Made by a program: the position numbers and the translations under genes
Shown here: piece after piece, positions 1-5,282 of the stretch
How positions within the stretch are numbered: the stretch's first letter is position 1
Layout: the number at the start of each line of letters is the position of its first letter
The notes under the pieces: generated by a model
Databases searched by the model: none
The model's input: only the letters and a program-made list of their open reading frames with translations
Told to the model about the DNA's origin: nothing
Assembly: GCA_030614485.1 (NCBI GenBank)
Contig: JAUWTY010000085.1
Coordinates: 1-5,666 of the forward strand
From: Methanosarcinales archaeon
GTDB lineage: Archaea > Halobacteriota > Methanosarcinia > Methanosarcinales > Methanocomedenaceae
DNA length: 5,666 nt
Reading direction: 5' to 3'

Positions 1-27
1 AGTGTTCATTGCATCTGTTAAGTTCAT
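1..27 (-). CDS. Start of an unidentified gene downstream of DP1 (partial)
   Basis: Reading leftward on the minus strand, an ATG at 27-25 overlaps the TGA stop of the DP1 gene (26-24) in an ATGA arrangement. Nine codons remain open to the window edge (MNLTDAMNT). A four-base stop/start overlap is typical of translationally coupled genes in one operon, so a second cistron probably follows DP1. Nine residues are too few to assign a family. The overlap could also be chance, so this is a suggestion of a gene rather than a firm call. Confidence 0.4.
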
Positions 28-1592
28 TTAAACGAGATAATCTTTGTGTCTAGGCTGCCAAGGTCAACTACTGCAGCCCTGGCAGGGTCTGGCTGGAGAT
101 TCATGCGTCTCTGGAACTCTGTCTGGGACTGCCAGGTACCGCTATTGACCACTTTAACCCCCCTGTAGGTTGTGCAGCCTACCGTGTGTACATGACCGCA
201 GTGCAGGATGTCAGGTATCTTATCGATTAGAAGATGGTCGGTCCTCTCGGGTGCGATGGATACCTTGCTGCCGTAGATGGGTGAAAGATGCCTGCACTTT
301 AACATCTCTATCATTGGTTTTGCAGGATCCTCGTATTTCATACCTGGCAGGGTGGCAATAAGGTCATCAATGCTGCGCCCGTGGTAGATTAAGGTATGTA
401 CGCCATCCATGGATACCACTGCCGGGTTGCCTACAAAAACCACATCTGGCCTGAACATTTGTTTTACCTTATCAGGTAAAGCAGGCTGTGGTTCGGCCTG
501 CCGCACAACATCGTGATTGCCAGGAGAGATAATGACCTTGATATGTTCGGGTATCTGGTTGAAATATTCGGCTGCCTTGCGGTACTGGTCATACACATCA
601 ATGATGGACAGTTCCTTGTCCTGGTCCGGATATATCCCAATGCCGTCCACCAGGTCACCAGCAACTACCAGGTATTTGATGTCGCCCACGTCAATTGAGC
701 CGTTATTTTGGGTATTGGTACCACCGTTGAGCCATTCAAGGAATGACAGCCATTCAGGTTCCAAAAAAGTGTCGCTGCCAACATGTACATCAGATATCAG
801 CACAGCCAGCCCTGTACTACCGGGTTCACCAAGTTCTGTACTGTTCCTGAGTGGAATTTCAGGCAACATTATATTGTTAATGAAAAGCAGGTTTCCGTCA
901 TCGCTCAGTGTACCGGTAAGCCCAACCACTTCGTCCAGCATTACTTTCATGGCCTGGTCAAACAAGTCTTTGTTTTTTTTAAGTACCATGGTACGGAAAG
1001 TGCCTGTAGTATCTTCAATCTCTATCATCCTGTGACCGTTCTTGGATGTGCGAATGTCAGATACCATACCGATAATCGAAACTTCTTCACGTCCCTCTAC
1101 CAGTCCGGTCGTGCGCCGGCTCAGACTTTCAATGGGCCGGAAACTAATATTACGGTTCCTCAGCAGTTCACCCAATCTTGTGAACCGGTCCCTGAAATAA
1201 TCCACGAATTCCCCGATTTCACCCACACAGGTGGACTGGTCAGTGATGTCAGATATTACATCCAGGTCCCATGTCCACTCATCTTCATAGTCAGGGTCCC
1301 TGACAGGTGCCCGGTAACATTCGGATAGTGATGTCTCCTGTGTTACTGATGAGGACACCTCTGGTGTAATTGACGTTGATGAATATGGAAATCCAGGACG
1401 GATATGTTCAGGACTAACTACCAGGACGGATTCGTCAAGTGAATCCAGGATAGCATTAATCAAGCCCGTACTTGAATCGTTCTCAACTAAGATGGACAAT
1501 GCATTAGGGTCAATCTGGTACCCAGCCTGTGCAAATTGTTCAATTATAGTTGAATCCTGATCTGTTGTGTTCATAAAATTCGCACAAAACAT
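24..1592 (-). CDS. polB: DNA polymerase D small subunit (DP1), 3'-5' proofreading exonuclease
   Basis: Small subunit of the heterodimeric archaeal replicative polymerase PolD; it supplies the Mre11-like 3'-5' exonuclease, while the catalytic DP2 subunit is not in this window. With the ATG at 1592 the protein is 522 residues. An N-terminal helical region (about 10-55) is followed by a Ser/Thr/Glu-rich linker (about 60-115), an OB fold (about 170-247, with IIGMVSDIR and GHRMIEIEDTTG), and a calcineurin-like phosphoesterase domain (about 260-520). All metal-ligand motifs are visible: DVH (D268, H270), GDLVD (D313), GNHD (N359, H360), YHG (H404) and GHVH (H467, H469), so the exonuclease should be active. 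The start is uncertain. ATG 1592 has GAGG five bases upstream, within GAGGTGAT. ATG 1574 (MNTTDQDS, 516 residues) better matches where I recall homologues beginning. A TTG at 1649 would extend the frame through the divergent promoter and is unlikely. The gene shares a short promoter gap with the signal peptidase and may be coupled to a following gene. Confidence 0.95.
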   Translation of the reverse strand: MFCANFMNTTDQDSTIIEQFAQAGYQIDPNALSILVENDSSTGLINAILDSLDESVLVVSPEHIRPGFPYSSTSITPEVSSSVTQETSLSECYRAPVRDPDYEDEWTWDLDVISDITDQSTCVGEIGEFVDYFRDRFTRLGELLRNRNISFRPIESLSRRTTGLVEGREEVSIIGMVSDIRTSKNGHRMIEIEDTTGTFRTMVLKKNKDLFDQAMKVMLDEVVGLTGTLSDDGNLLFINNIMLPEIPLRNSTELGEPGSTGLAVLISDVHVGSDTFLEPEWLSFLEWLNGGTNTQNNGSIDVGDIKYLVVAGDLVDGIGIYPDQDKELSIIDVYDQYRKAAEYFNQIPEHIKVIISPGNHDVVRQAEPQPALPDKVKQMFRPDVVFVGNPAVVSMDGVHTLIYHGRSIDDLIATLPGMKYEDPAKPMIEMLKCRHLSPIYGSKVSIAPERTDHLLIDKIPDILHCGHVHTVGCTTYRGVKVVNSGTWQSQTEFQRRMNLQPDPARAAVVDLGSLDTKIISFK

Positions 1593-1624
1593 TATCACCT
1601 CAGACGCTATAAATATTCGCCCAT
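1593..1624. promoter_or_regulatory. Compact divergent promoter between DP1 and signal peptidase
   Basis: Only 32 bp separate the two divergent start codons. The gap contains TATAAATA (1608-1615), a strong archaeal TATA box on the plus strand whose reverse, TATTTATA, also suits leftward transcription. With the usual 24-27 base TATA-to-start distance, leftward transcripts would begin near 1586, and rightward ones near 1638, inside the annotated peptidase start. At least one gene must therefore use another box or a different start codon. A second AT-rich candidate for DP1 (TTTTTTATG on the minus strand, about 1651-1659) lies inside the peptidase gene. No Shine-Dalgarno precedes the peptidase ATG. 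Confidence 0.5.
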
Positions 1625-2203
1625 ATGAATTCTCCTGACCAGCAAACAAGCATAAAAAAGATATTGAACGTAATTCAGCAGTTCAGAGCCAGTGATAATT
1701 TTTGGATAGGGCTAACAAGAGACCTGCTCTTCATTGGTGGTATGATTCTCCTTATCATGCTGGTATCCCAAATCACCCTGGGTACACCCAGGCCGGCCGT
1801 GGCTGTGGAATCAGGTAGCATGCTGCCTAACATCGGTATTGGTGATGTGGTGTTAATCCAGGCTTTCGACAGGACAGAGATTATATCATACACACAAGGA
1901 AGTTTATCCGGATACAAATCTTTTGATGAATACGGAGACGTAATACTGTACCACAAATTCGGCGATACAACCTATACTCCTATCATCCACAGAGCCATGT
2001 ATTGGGTGGATGAAGGTGAGCCAATGTGGAACGGTGGACCTGCGGCCCCTCATGCTGGATATATTACCAAAGGAGACAATAACCGGGATATAGACCAGGC
2101 AGCTTCCACAAGCAGACTTCAACCTGTCAGGGAAGAATGGATTATTGGAATTGCACGATGGCACATCCCCTGGGTAGGTTATCTTTCACTTGCAGTCCAT
2201 TAG
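1625..2203 (+). CDS. Signal peptidase I, archaeal/ER type (S26B)
   Basis: Membrane-bound serine protease that removes N-terminal signal peptides from exported proteins, acting on the outer face of the membrane. The 192-residue protein has a short cytoplasmic N-terminus, one transmembrane helix (about 34-52, LLFIGGMILLIMLVSQ), then a catalytic domain. Visible motifs are SGSM with the nucleophile Ser65, IGD just after it, a box D with His122 (IIHRAMY) in place of the bacterial general-base Lys, and a box E KGDNN (Asp151) followed by NRDID. The Ser/His/Asp arrangement identifies the archaeal and eukaryotic Sec11-like class rather than bacterial LepB. The protein ends at IPWVGYLSLAVH, the usual short terminus, with no second transmembrane helix. 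The ATG at 1625 lacks a Shine-Dalgarno, so the transcript may be leaderless; no better start precedes the membrane helix. It is divergent from DP1 and convergent with orc1/cdc6, so its place here is probably incidental. Confidence 0.92.
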   Translation: MNSPDQQTSIKKILNVIQQFRASDNFWIGLTRDLLFIGGMILLIMLVSQITLGTPRPAVAVESGSMLPNIGIGDVVLIQAFDRTEIISYTQGSLSGYKSFDEYGDVILYHKFGDTTYTPIIHRAMYWVDEGEPMWNGGPAAPHAGYITKGDNNRDIDQAASTSRLQPVREEWIIGIARWHIPWVGYLSLAVH

Positions 2204-2237
2204 TGCAGCGTGTACAGTGCTTAGAAATAATCCCACC

Positions 2238-3524
2238 TTAAAATAGATGGGACTGACTGCTCTGCATGACCGGGACAAAGTCTTCAAGGGGTTTTAACCT
2301 GTAGTCTTCCAAAAGTACGTTTGTGGTGTTATCTTCAGGAACGCTTAATGAAATGGCTTTGGTCCGCCCGTACCTGCCTTTGCTTACTACCATAGCGTTC
2401 ACGATACCCAGCATGTCCAGTTCAGATATAAGGTCTGTTATCCTGCGTTGTGTCAGGATATCGGCATCGATGTCAGCGCACATCTGTTTATAGGCAGTAT
2501 ATACCTCGCCTGTGGAAATGTTGTCACCTGGTTTTTCCAACCGCTCTTTGATTTTCAATACGCTCAGCAGAACCAATTTAGATTGGGTAGGCAGCGTGCG
2601 GACTACTTCCACAATCCTGTCCACTTCTATCTTATCCTGGGCAGTTCTTACGTGTTTTTCTTCCACAGTGGAGGATTTGGACCGCTCAGCAATCTCACCT
2701 GAAACCCTGAGCAGGTCCAAAGCACGTCGGGCATCACCGTGTTCCTGGGCTGCAAATGCAGCGCACAGACGTGTTACCGTTTCATTAAGTGCATTTTTCT
2801 TGAAAGCTATTTTTGCCCTCTGTTCAAGGATGTCGTGTATTTGTTCAGCATCGTATGGCGGGAATATGATCTCTTCTTCACCTAATGAACTCTTTACCCT
2901 TGGATCAAGGAATTCTGTAAATTTCAGGTCATTTGATATACCGATAAGGCTGACCCTTGCGTTTTTAAGGTCGCCATTGATCCTTGACAGGTTGTAGAGT
3001 ACATCATCCCCTTTCCTGACAAGTTTATCTATTTCGTCCATTATTACAATGACTACATGTTTTTTCTCATCCAGGGAATTCTTGAATTCTTCGTATACCT
3101 GATCTGTAGGCCATCCGGTCATAGGTACCTCTTTACCAAGATGCCGTGCTAAGGTGGCCAGAAGACGGTATTGGGTATCCACTACCTCGCAGTTCATATA
3201 TATTACAGTACATGGCATTTCATGTGATTCCCCGGACTTTTCAAGTTCGTTTCCTACATACTTAACAACGGCAGTCTTTCCTGTACCTGTTTTTCCATAG
3301 ATTAAAATGTTAGATGGTGTATCTCCCCTTAGTGCTGCCACTAATATGCTAGCTACAGACTGGATTTGCTCATTCCTATGAGGTAGATTATCAGGAGTGT
3401 ATGTAGGTCTCAGGACTTCTTTGTTATTAAAAATTTCAACATTACTAAGATAGCCTTCAAAGAGTCCGTTCAATGATTTTTTTTCATTTAATTTTTTTTC
3501 AGTTTTTAAGTCTAACACTTGCAT
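2238..3524 (-). CDS. cdc6: Orc1/Cdc6 replication initiator (AAA+ ATPase)
   Basis: Archaeal origin-binding protein that combines Orc1 and Cdc6 roles: it recognises origin recognition boxes, melts the origin and helps load MCM. Using ATG 3524 the protein is 428 residues, the normal length. Visible elements are the N-terminal YTPDNLPHR segment (about 42-50), Walker A GKTGTGKT (77-84), Walker B VIVIMDEID (158-166), sensor 1 LIGISND (Asn198), the initiator motif LDPRVKSSL with the probable arginine finger Arg209, sensor 2 GDARRALDLLR (263-273), and a C-terminal winged helix (about 300-415) with TGEVYTAYK, QRRITDLISELDMLG and a wing rich in Lys/Arg (SKGRYGRTK). ATG 3524 is preceded by AGGTGGT, a good Shine-Dalgarno. 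The frame stays open upstream to an ATG at 3662, but that one lies inside an origin-box G-tract and the extra 46 residues look non-coding. The gene lies directly beside a cluster of origin boxes, suggesting that it acts on, and may be autoregulated from, this site. Confidence 0.95.
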   Translation of the reverse strand: MQVLDLKTEKKLNEKKSLNGLFEGYLSNVEIFNNKEVLRPTYTPDNLPHRNEQIQSVASILVAALRGDTPSNILIYGKTGTGKTAVVKYVGNELEKSGESHEMPCTVIYMNCEVVDTQYRLLATLARHLGKEVPMTGWPTDQVYEEFKNSLDEKKHVVIVIMDEIDKLVRKGDDVLYNLSRINGDLKNARVSLIGISNDLKFTEFLDPRVKSSLGEEEIIFPPYDAEQIHDILEQRAKIAFKKNALNETVTRLCAAFAAQEHGDARRALDLLRVSGEIAERSKSSTVEEKHVRTAQDKIEVDRIVEVVRTLPTQSKLVLLSVLKIKERLEKPGDNISTGEVYTAYKQMCADIDADILTQRRITDLISELDMLGIVNAMVVSKGRYGRTKAISLSVPEDNTTNVLLEDYRLKPLEDFVPVMQSSQSHLF

Positions 3525-3581
3525 ACCACCTGAATGTTTAACATTAATAATTTTTTTCAATAAATTTATGACCACCAAAGT

Positions 3582-3604
3582 ACTACAAACCGAATGTTTG
3601 TAGT
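3582..3604. repeat. 9-bp perfect inverted repeat in the orc1/cdc6 leader
   Basis: ACTACAAAC at 3582-3590 is the exact reverse complement of GTTTGTAGT at 3596-3604, with a five-base centre CGAAT. It lies 58-80 bases upstream of the chosen start, between the two TATA candidates. It could be a protein operator or a hairpin in the long-leader transcript. It lacks the U-tract expected of a terminator when read leftward. Confidence 0.7.
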
Positions 3605-3622
3605 CTCCACTTGATGCATAGG
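3604..3622 (+). promoter_or_regulatory. Degenerate origin-recognition-box-like site
   Basis: TCTCCACTTGATGCATAGG resembles the right-hand box at 4197-4223, which shares TCTCCA, GA and CATAGG in order with a one-base length difference, but no G-tract follows. It overlaps the last base of the 9-bp inverted repeat. It may be a weak initiator site in the cdc6 leader, or chance similarity. Confidence 0.3.
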
Positions 3623-3650
3623 AAGTGTACCTTTTTATAGGTTCTGGTTG

Positions 3651-3677
3651 ACACCCCCCCATTTCTTGTGGAAACTT
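3651..3677 (-). promoter_or_regulatory. Origin recognition box 1 (ORB-like)
   Basis: On the minus strand the site reads GTTTCCACAAGAAAT followed directly by a run of seven G and then TGT. This matches the archaeal ORB plan of a TTCCA..GAAA core and a downstream G-string contacted by the Orc1 winged helix and AAA+ domain. It is the box closest to the initiator gene and sits just upstream of its distal TATA candidate. The G-tract points toward the gene and away from the AT-rich core. Confidence 0.75.
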
Positions 3678-3785
3678 AAAAAATGAGTATAGAAAAACGA
3701 TTTATAAGTATCAAGAGAGCAGTTTATTGTGGATAGTATTTATTTCGTTTTTTGAATTTTAATTGATTTGGCTGTTATTTTTGGG

Positions 3786-3812
3786 ATACCCCCTTTATTT
3801 CGTCTGGAAAGT
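3786..3812 (-). promoter_or_regulatory. Origin recognition box 2 (ORB-like), composite
   Basis: On the minus strand the site reads ACTTTCCAGACGAAAT, then AAA and five G. It shares the core and outward G-tract with box 1, and TCCAGACGAAAT exactly with the right-hand box. It is embedded in a larger inverted repeat: CCCCCTTTAT (3789-3798) faces ATAAA (3815-3819) and GGGGG (3823-3827) with a GAA bulge. The core is therefore flanked by a G-tract on each strand, which could allow binding in either direction. Confidence 0.75.
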
Positions 3813-3827
3813 TTATAAAGAAGGGGG

Positions 3828-3850
3828 ACCGTATGATTTCAACTGGAAGT
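3828..3850 (-). promoter_or_regulatory. Origin recognition box 3 (ORB-like, no G-tract)
   Basis: On the minus strand the site reads ACTTCCAGTTGAAATCATAC then GGT. It aligns without gaps to the right-hand box (4195-4217) at 18 of 23 positions by hand count, including the shared GAAATCATA. The expected long G-string is missing; a C-run from the neighbouring composite box follows instead. It is probably a weaker initiator site at the left border of the AT-rich core. Confidence 0.6.
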
Positions 3851-4160
3851 GCTTAAAAAATAGAAAGTATGATAATATTATTAATATAAAAAAATAGCAC
3901 TGGTGTTTACTTTGTTTATTTTATATATATATTTTTCTATTTAGTTATGTTGATTATTAATATACTTATAATGATTGGTATCCAATAAGTGATATTTAAA
4001 AATGGGTGTTCAATTTAATAATAATAATAAGTGTTTAATTATTTATATTAAATATTGAAAACAACATAAAATTGCAAATAATGGATGAATCAAAAAATAA
4101 CGTATTCAAAGAATAGTGTATAAAAAAAATAACGTCATTAAAGTGAGGAAAATGAAAAGT
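3851..4160. other. AT-rich candidate duplex unwinding element
   Basis: By hand count 54 of the 300 bases in 3841-4140 are G or C (18%), far below the flanking genes. The tract contains TATATATAT (around 3922-3930), runs of AAT triplets (around 4017-4030) and no reading frame of interest. It lies between oppositely oriented initiator boxes, the expected place for strand opening. AT-rich intergenic DNA can also occur without this role. Confidence 0.6.
4092..4135 (+). repeat. 12-bp direct repeat in the AT-rich core
   Basis: AAAAAATAACGT occurs at 4092-4103 and again, identically, at 4124-4135, with a start-to-start distance of 32 bp, about three helical turns. It lies in the right part of the putative unwinding element. 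The spacing would place both copies on the same face of the helix, but no binding protein is known to me. Low-complexity sequence makes chance repeats more likely here. Confidence 0.55.
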
Positions 4161-4196
4161 AAATTGGAAACTTAAAAGAAAATGCTCTCAGTTAAA

Positions 4197-4223
4197 TCTC
4201 CAGACGAAATCATAGGGTTGGGG
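4197..4223 (+). promoter_or_regulatory. Origin recognition box 4 (ORB-like), right side
   Basis: The plus strand reads TCTCCAGACGAAATCATAGG, then GTTGGGG. The core TCCAGACGAAAT is identical to that of box 2, but the orientation is opposite, so the AT-rich core is bracketed by inverted boxes. It lies about 10 bp beyond the stop codon of the UPF0147 gene, so transcription of that gene would run into it unless terminated. Its G-run can also pair with the following CCC (GGGGCTAATCCC, 4220-4231). Confidence 0.7.
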
Positions 4224-4232
4224 CTAATCCCT

Positions 4233-4523
4233 TCATTCATCTACTGGAACAGTTTCAAGCTGGCCTGCTAAATTCCATACTACTGTTCTTGTGTGCAAAG
4301 GTAAATTTTGGTCAGTACTTATGTCATCAAGAATCCTTATGCTTTTAGCAGCTCTGATTGCAGTTGAATCTTCACTTTTTGAAAGAATACCTTTTATTTC
4401 ATCAGCAGAGCGTCTAATATTTCTTGGAACTGAATCATCATTAACAATACGATCAACAACTTCTATACACTGTCTTATCACTTCAGCCGGTTCAGCTGGC
4501 TTTCTCATCATTTTGGAACACAT
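4233..4523 (-). CDS. UPF0147 family protein
   Basis: Small, conserved, archaea-specific protein of unknown function. The 96 residues match the family from one end to the other: an EVIRQCIEVVDRIVNDDSVPRNIRRSADEIK first half, an ILSKSEDSTAIRAAKSIRILDDIS middle, and the highly conserved LPLHTRTVVWNLAGQLETVPVDE-like end. It is predicted to be all-helical and soluble, with no signal peptide or membrane segment. The start is ambiguous: ATG 4523 has no spaced Shine-Dalgarno, while ATG 4511 or 4508 (MMRKPAEPAEVIR) would place GGATG a workable distance upstream and fit the family length of about 90. It reads toward the putative origin; a T-rich run on the minus strand about 50 bases past the stop (around 4172-4186) may end its transcript. 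It diverges from the zinc protein across 141 bp. Confidence 0.9.
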   Translation of the reverse strand: MCSKMMRKPAEPAEVIRQCIEVVDRIVNDDSVPRNIRRSADEIKGILSKSEDSTAIRAAKSIRILDDISTDQNLPLHTRTVVWNLAGQLETVPVDE

Positions 4524-4664
4524 CCTTACATTTAAAATTGAAACAAATACATGTTAATTCAATAATTTTAATATTATTTCGTAATTTAAACTTACTTTAA
4601 AAAGCAGCGGTTAATTTAAGTGTTTATATTACTTATAATGTATGAAAGATTTTCGGTGATAACA
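4524..4664. promoter_or_regulatory. Divergent promoter region of UPF0147 and zinc-protein genes
   Basis: AT-rich spacer between divergent genes. Rightward, TTTAAAAAG (4596-4604) is a plausible TATA box that would start transcription near 4625, about 40 bases before the preferred TTG start. Leftward, GTTTAAATTAC (about 4581-4591 on the minus strand) is a weaker candidate that would start near 4560. No operator-like dyad was seen. Confidence 0.4.
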
Positions 4665-5258
4665 TTGGCTAAGACTGACGAAGACGTAAAACTGGAAAAA
4701 ATAGGAAAATACTTAGAGCTGGGAGGAACTATGCTGGCTCAACATTGTGAGTGCGGCGCACCACTATTCCGTTACCATGGTAATGTAGTATGTCCTATCT
4801 GTGATTCTAATGGTTCTAATAATCCTGACAGTATTGAATCAAGAAAAAATACAAAATCTGGCAGAGAAACTAACGGACAAAATGAGGGTATGCTGCAGGC
4901 AAATACAACAAATGCGGATAACATCATATCCAGTCAGACAATTTCTCCAATACCACAACAATCAATATCTTCACCTAAACAAATACCAACTTCTCAAACA
5001 CCAAAAGCACCCACGTCCCCGGCAATATCTTCATCAATAGCACCCTCCGCTTCAACTGGACAGGCATCAGTACCTGAAGCTACAACAAGAATCATATCAC
5101 CTGAAACTCAAGATTTTATCAGTAATACCATAATTAACAAAGTGGTTCAGCTCTGCCTTGATCTCCAGCGGGAAAACGATTTGGGCAGGATAAATCAGCA
5201 GATGGAAGCTATCAAATCAGGTACAAAGGCACTGAAAAATCTAAAAAAAATTAATTGA
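4665..5258 (+). CDS. Zinc-ribbon protein, Sjogren/scleroderma autoantigen p27 family
   Basis: Member of the archaeal family related to human autoantigen p27 (ZNRD2); its molecular role in archaea is unknown. From TTG 4665 the protein has 197 residues: a conserved N-terminal helix (DVKLEKIGKYLELGGTMLAQ), a single zinc ribbon CxC...CxxC (Cys28, Cys30, Cys43, Cys46), a long low-complexity linker rich in Ser, Thr, Pro and Gln (about 50-145), and a C-terminal helical segment (about 146-197, VVQLCLDLQREND to LKNLKKIN). The linker is presumably disordered, and the ends could contact different partners. The TTG is preceded by GGTGAT with four intervening bases and gives the start MAKTDED. An in-frame ATG at 4638 and a GTG at 4620 would add 9 or 15 residues without a ribosome site. 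An internal ATG at 4731 has a strong GGAGG just upstream but would remove the conserved helix. It converges on the hef fragment with a 24-bp gap. Confidence 0.85.
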   Translation: MAKTDEDVKLEKIGKYLELGGTMLAQHCECGAPLFRYHGNVVCPICDSNGSNNPDSIESRKNTKSGRETNGQNEGMLQANTTNADNIISSQTISPIPQQSISSPKQIPTSQTPKAPTSPAISSSIAPSASTGQASVPEATTRIISPETQDFISNTIINKVVQLCLDLQRENDLGRINQQMEAIKSGTKALKNLKKIN

Positions 5259-5282
5259 ATATAAGATAAGTGATATCATTAT

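Larger units (their letters stand above)
3555..3642 (-). promoter_or_regulatory. Candidate orc1/cdc6 promoters (two TATA-like boxes)
   Basis: Reading leftward, two TATA-like boxes precede the initiator gene. The distal one, CTATAAAAAGG (about 3630-3641), matches the archaeal consensus well; it would start transcription near 3608 and give a leader of about 85 bases that includes a hairpin. The proximal one, CATAAATTTA (about 3562-3571), would start near 3540 and give a short leader carrying the AGGTGGT ribosome site. The distal box is only about 10 bp from an origin-type box (3651-3677), so initiator binding there could compete with transcription factors. This is inferred from sequence only. 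Confidence 0.45.
3597..4230. other. oriC: Putative chromosomal replication origin (oriC)
   Basis: This segment upstream of the initiator gene has the parts of a euryarchaeal origin: several origin-recognition-box-like sequences, a very AT-rich core, and adjacency to orc1/cdc6, with a replicative polymerase subunit nearby. The boxes on the left (3651-3677, 3786-3812, 3828-3850) are on the minus strand and the box on the right (4197-4223) is on the plus strand, so all have the TTCCA end facing inward. No credible open reading frame or RNA gene was found between 3525 and 4232. Known archaeal origins share this arrangement of inverted boxes around an unwinding element. The assignment is inferred from sequence; replication has not been shown, and a plasmid-type or inactive origin is possible. 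Confidence 0.75.

Noticed and set aside
783..1328. Plus-strand frame of 181 codons opposite DP1
   Set aside because: It lies wholly within the well-supported DP1 gene on the other strand and has no recognisable domain; it is a shadow frame. The same applies to the other long frames opposite DP1, the peptidase, cdc6, UPF0147 and the zinc protein.
2220..2254. Weak hairpin (TCCCA ... TGGGA) between the signal peptidase and cdc6 genes as a terminator
   Set aside because: The stem is only five pairs with a 12-base loop, and part lies inside the cdc6 coding region; there is no clear T-tract.
3525..3662. Possible 46-residue N-terminal extension of Orc1/Cdc6 beginning at ATG 3662
   Set aside because: That ATG is formed by the G-tract of an origin box, has no ribosome site, and the extra residues do not resemble the family; ATG 3524 with AGGTGGT gives the usual length.
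3683..3736. Small frame MSIEKRFISIKRAVYCG in the intergenic region
   Set aside because: Only 17 codons, no ribosome site and no resemblance to a known peptide; it lies among origin boxes.
3525..4232. CRISPR array, tRNA or other structured RNA in the gene-free stretch
   Set aside because: No regularly spaced repeats of CRISPR length and no cloverleaf-like or GC-rich structured segment were seen; the only repeats are the origin boxes, the 9-bp dyad and short 12-13 bp direct repeats.
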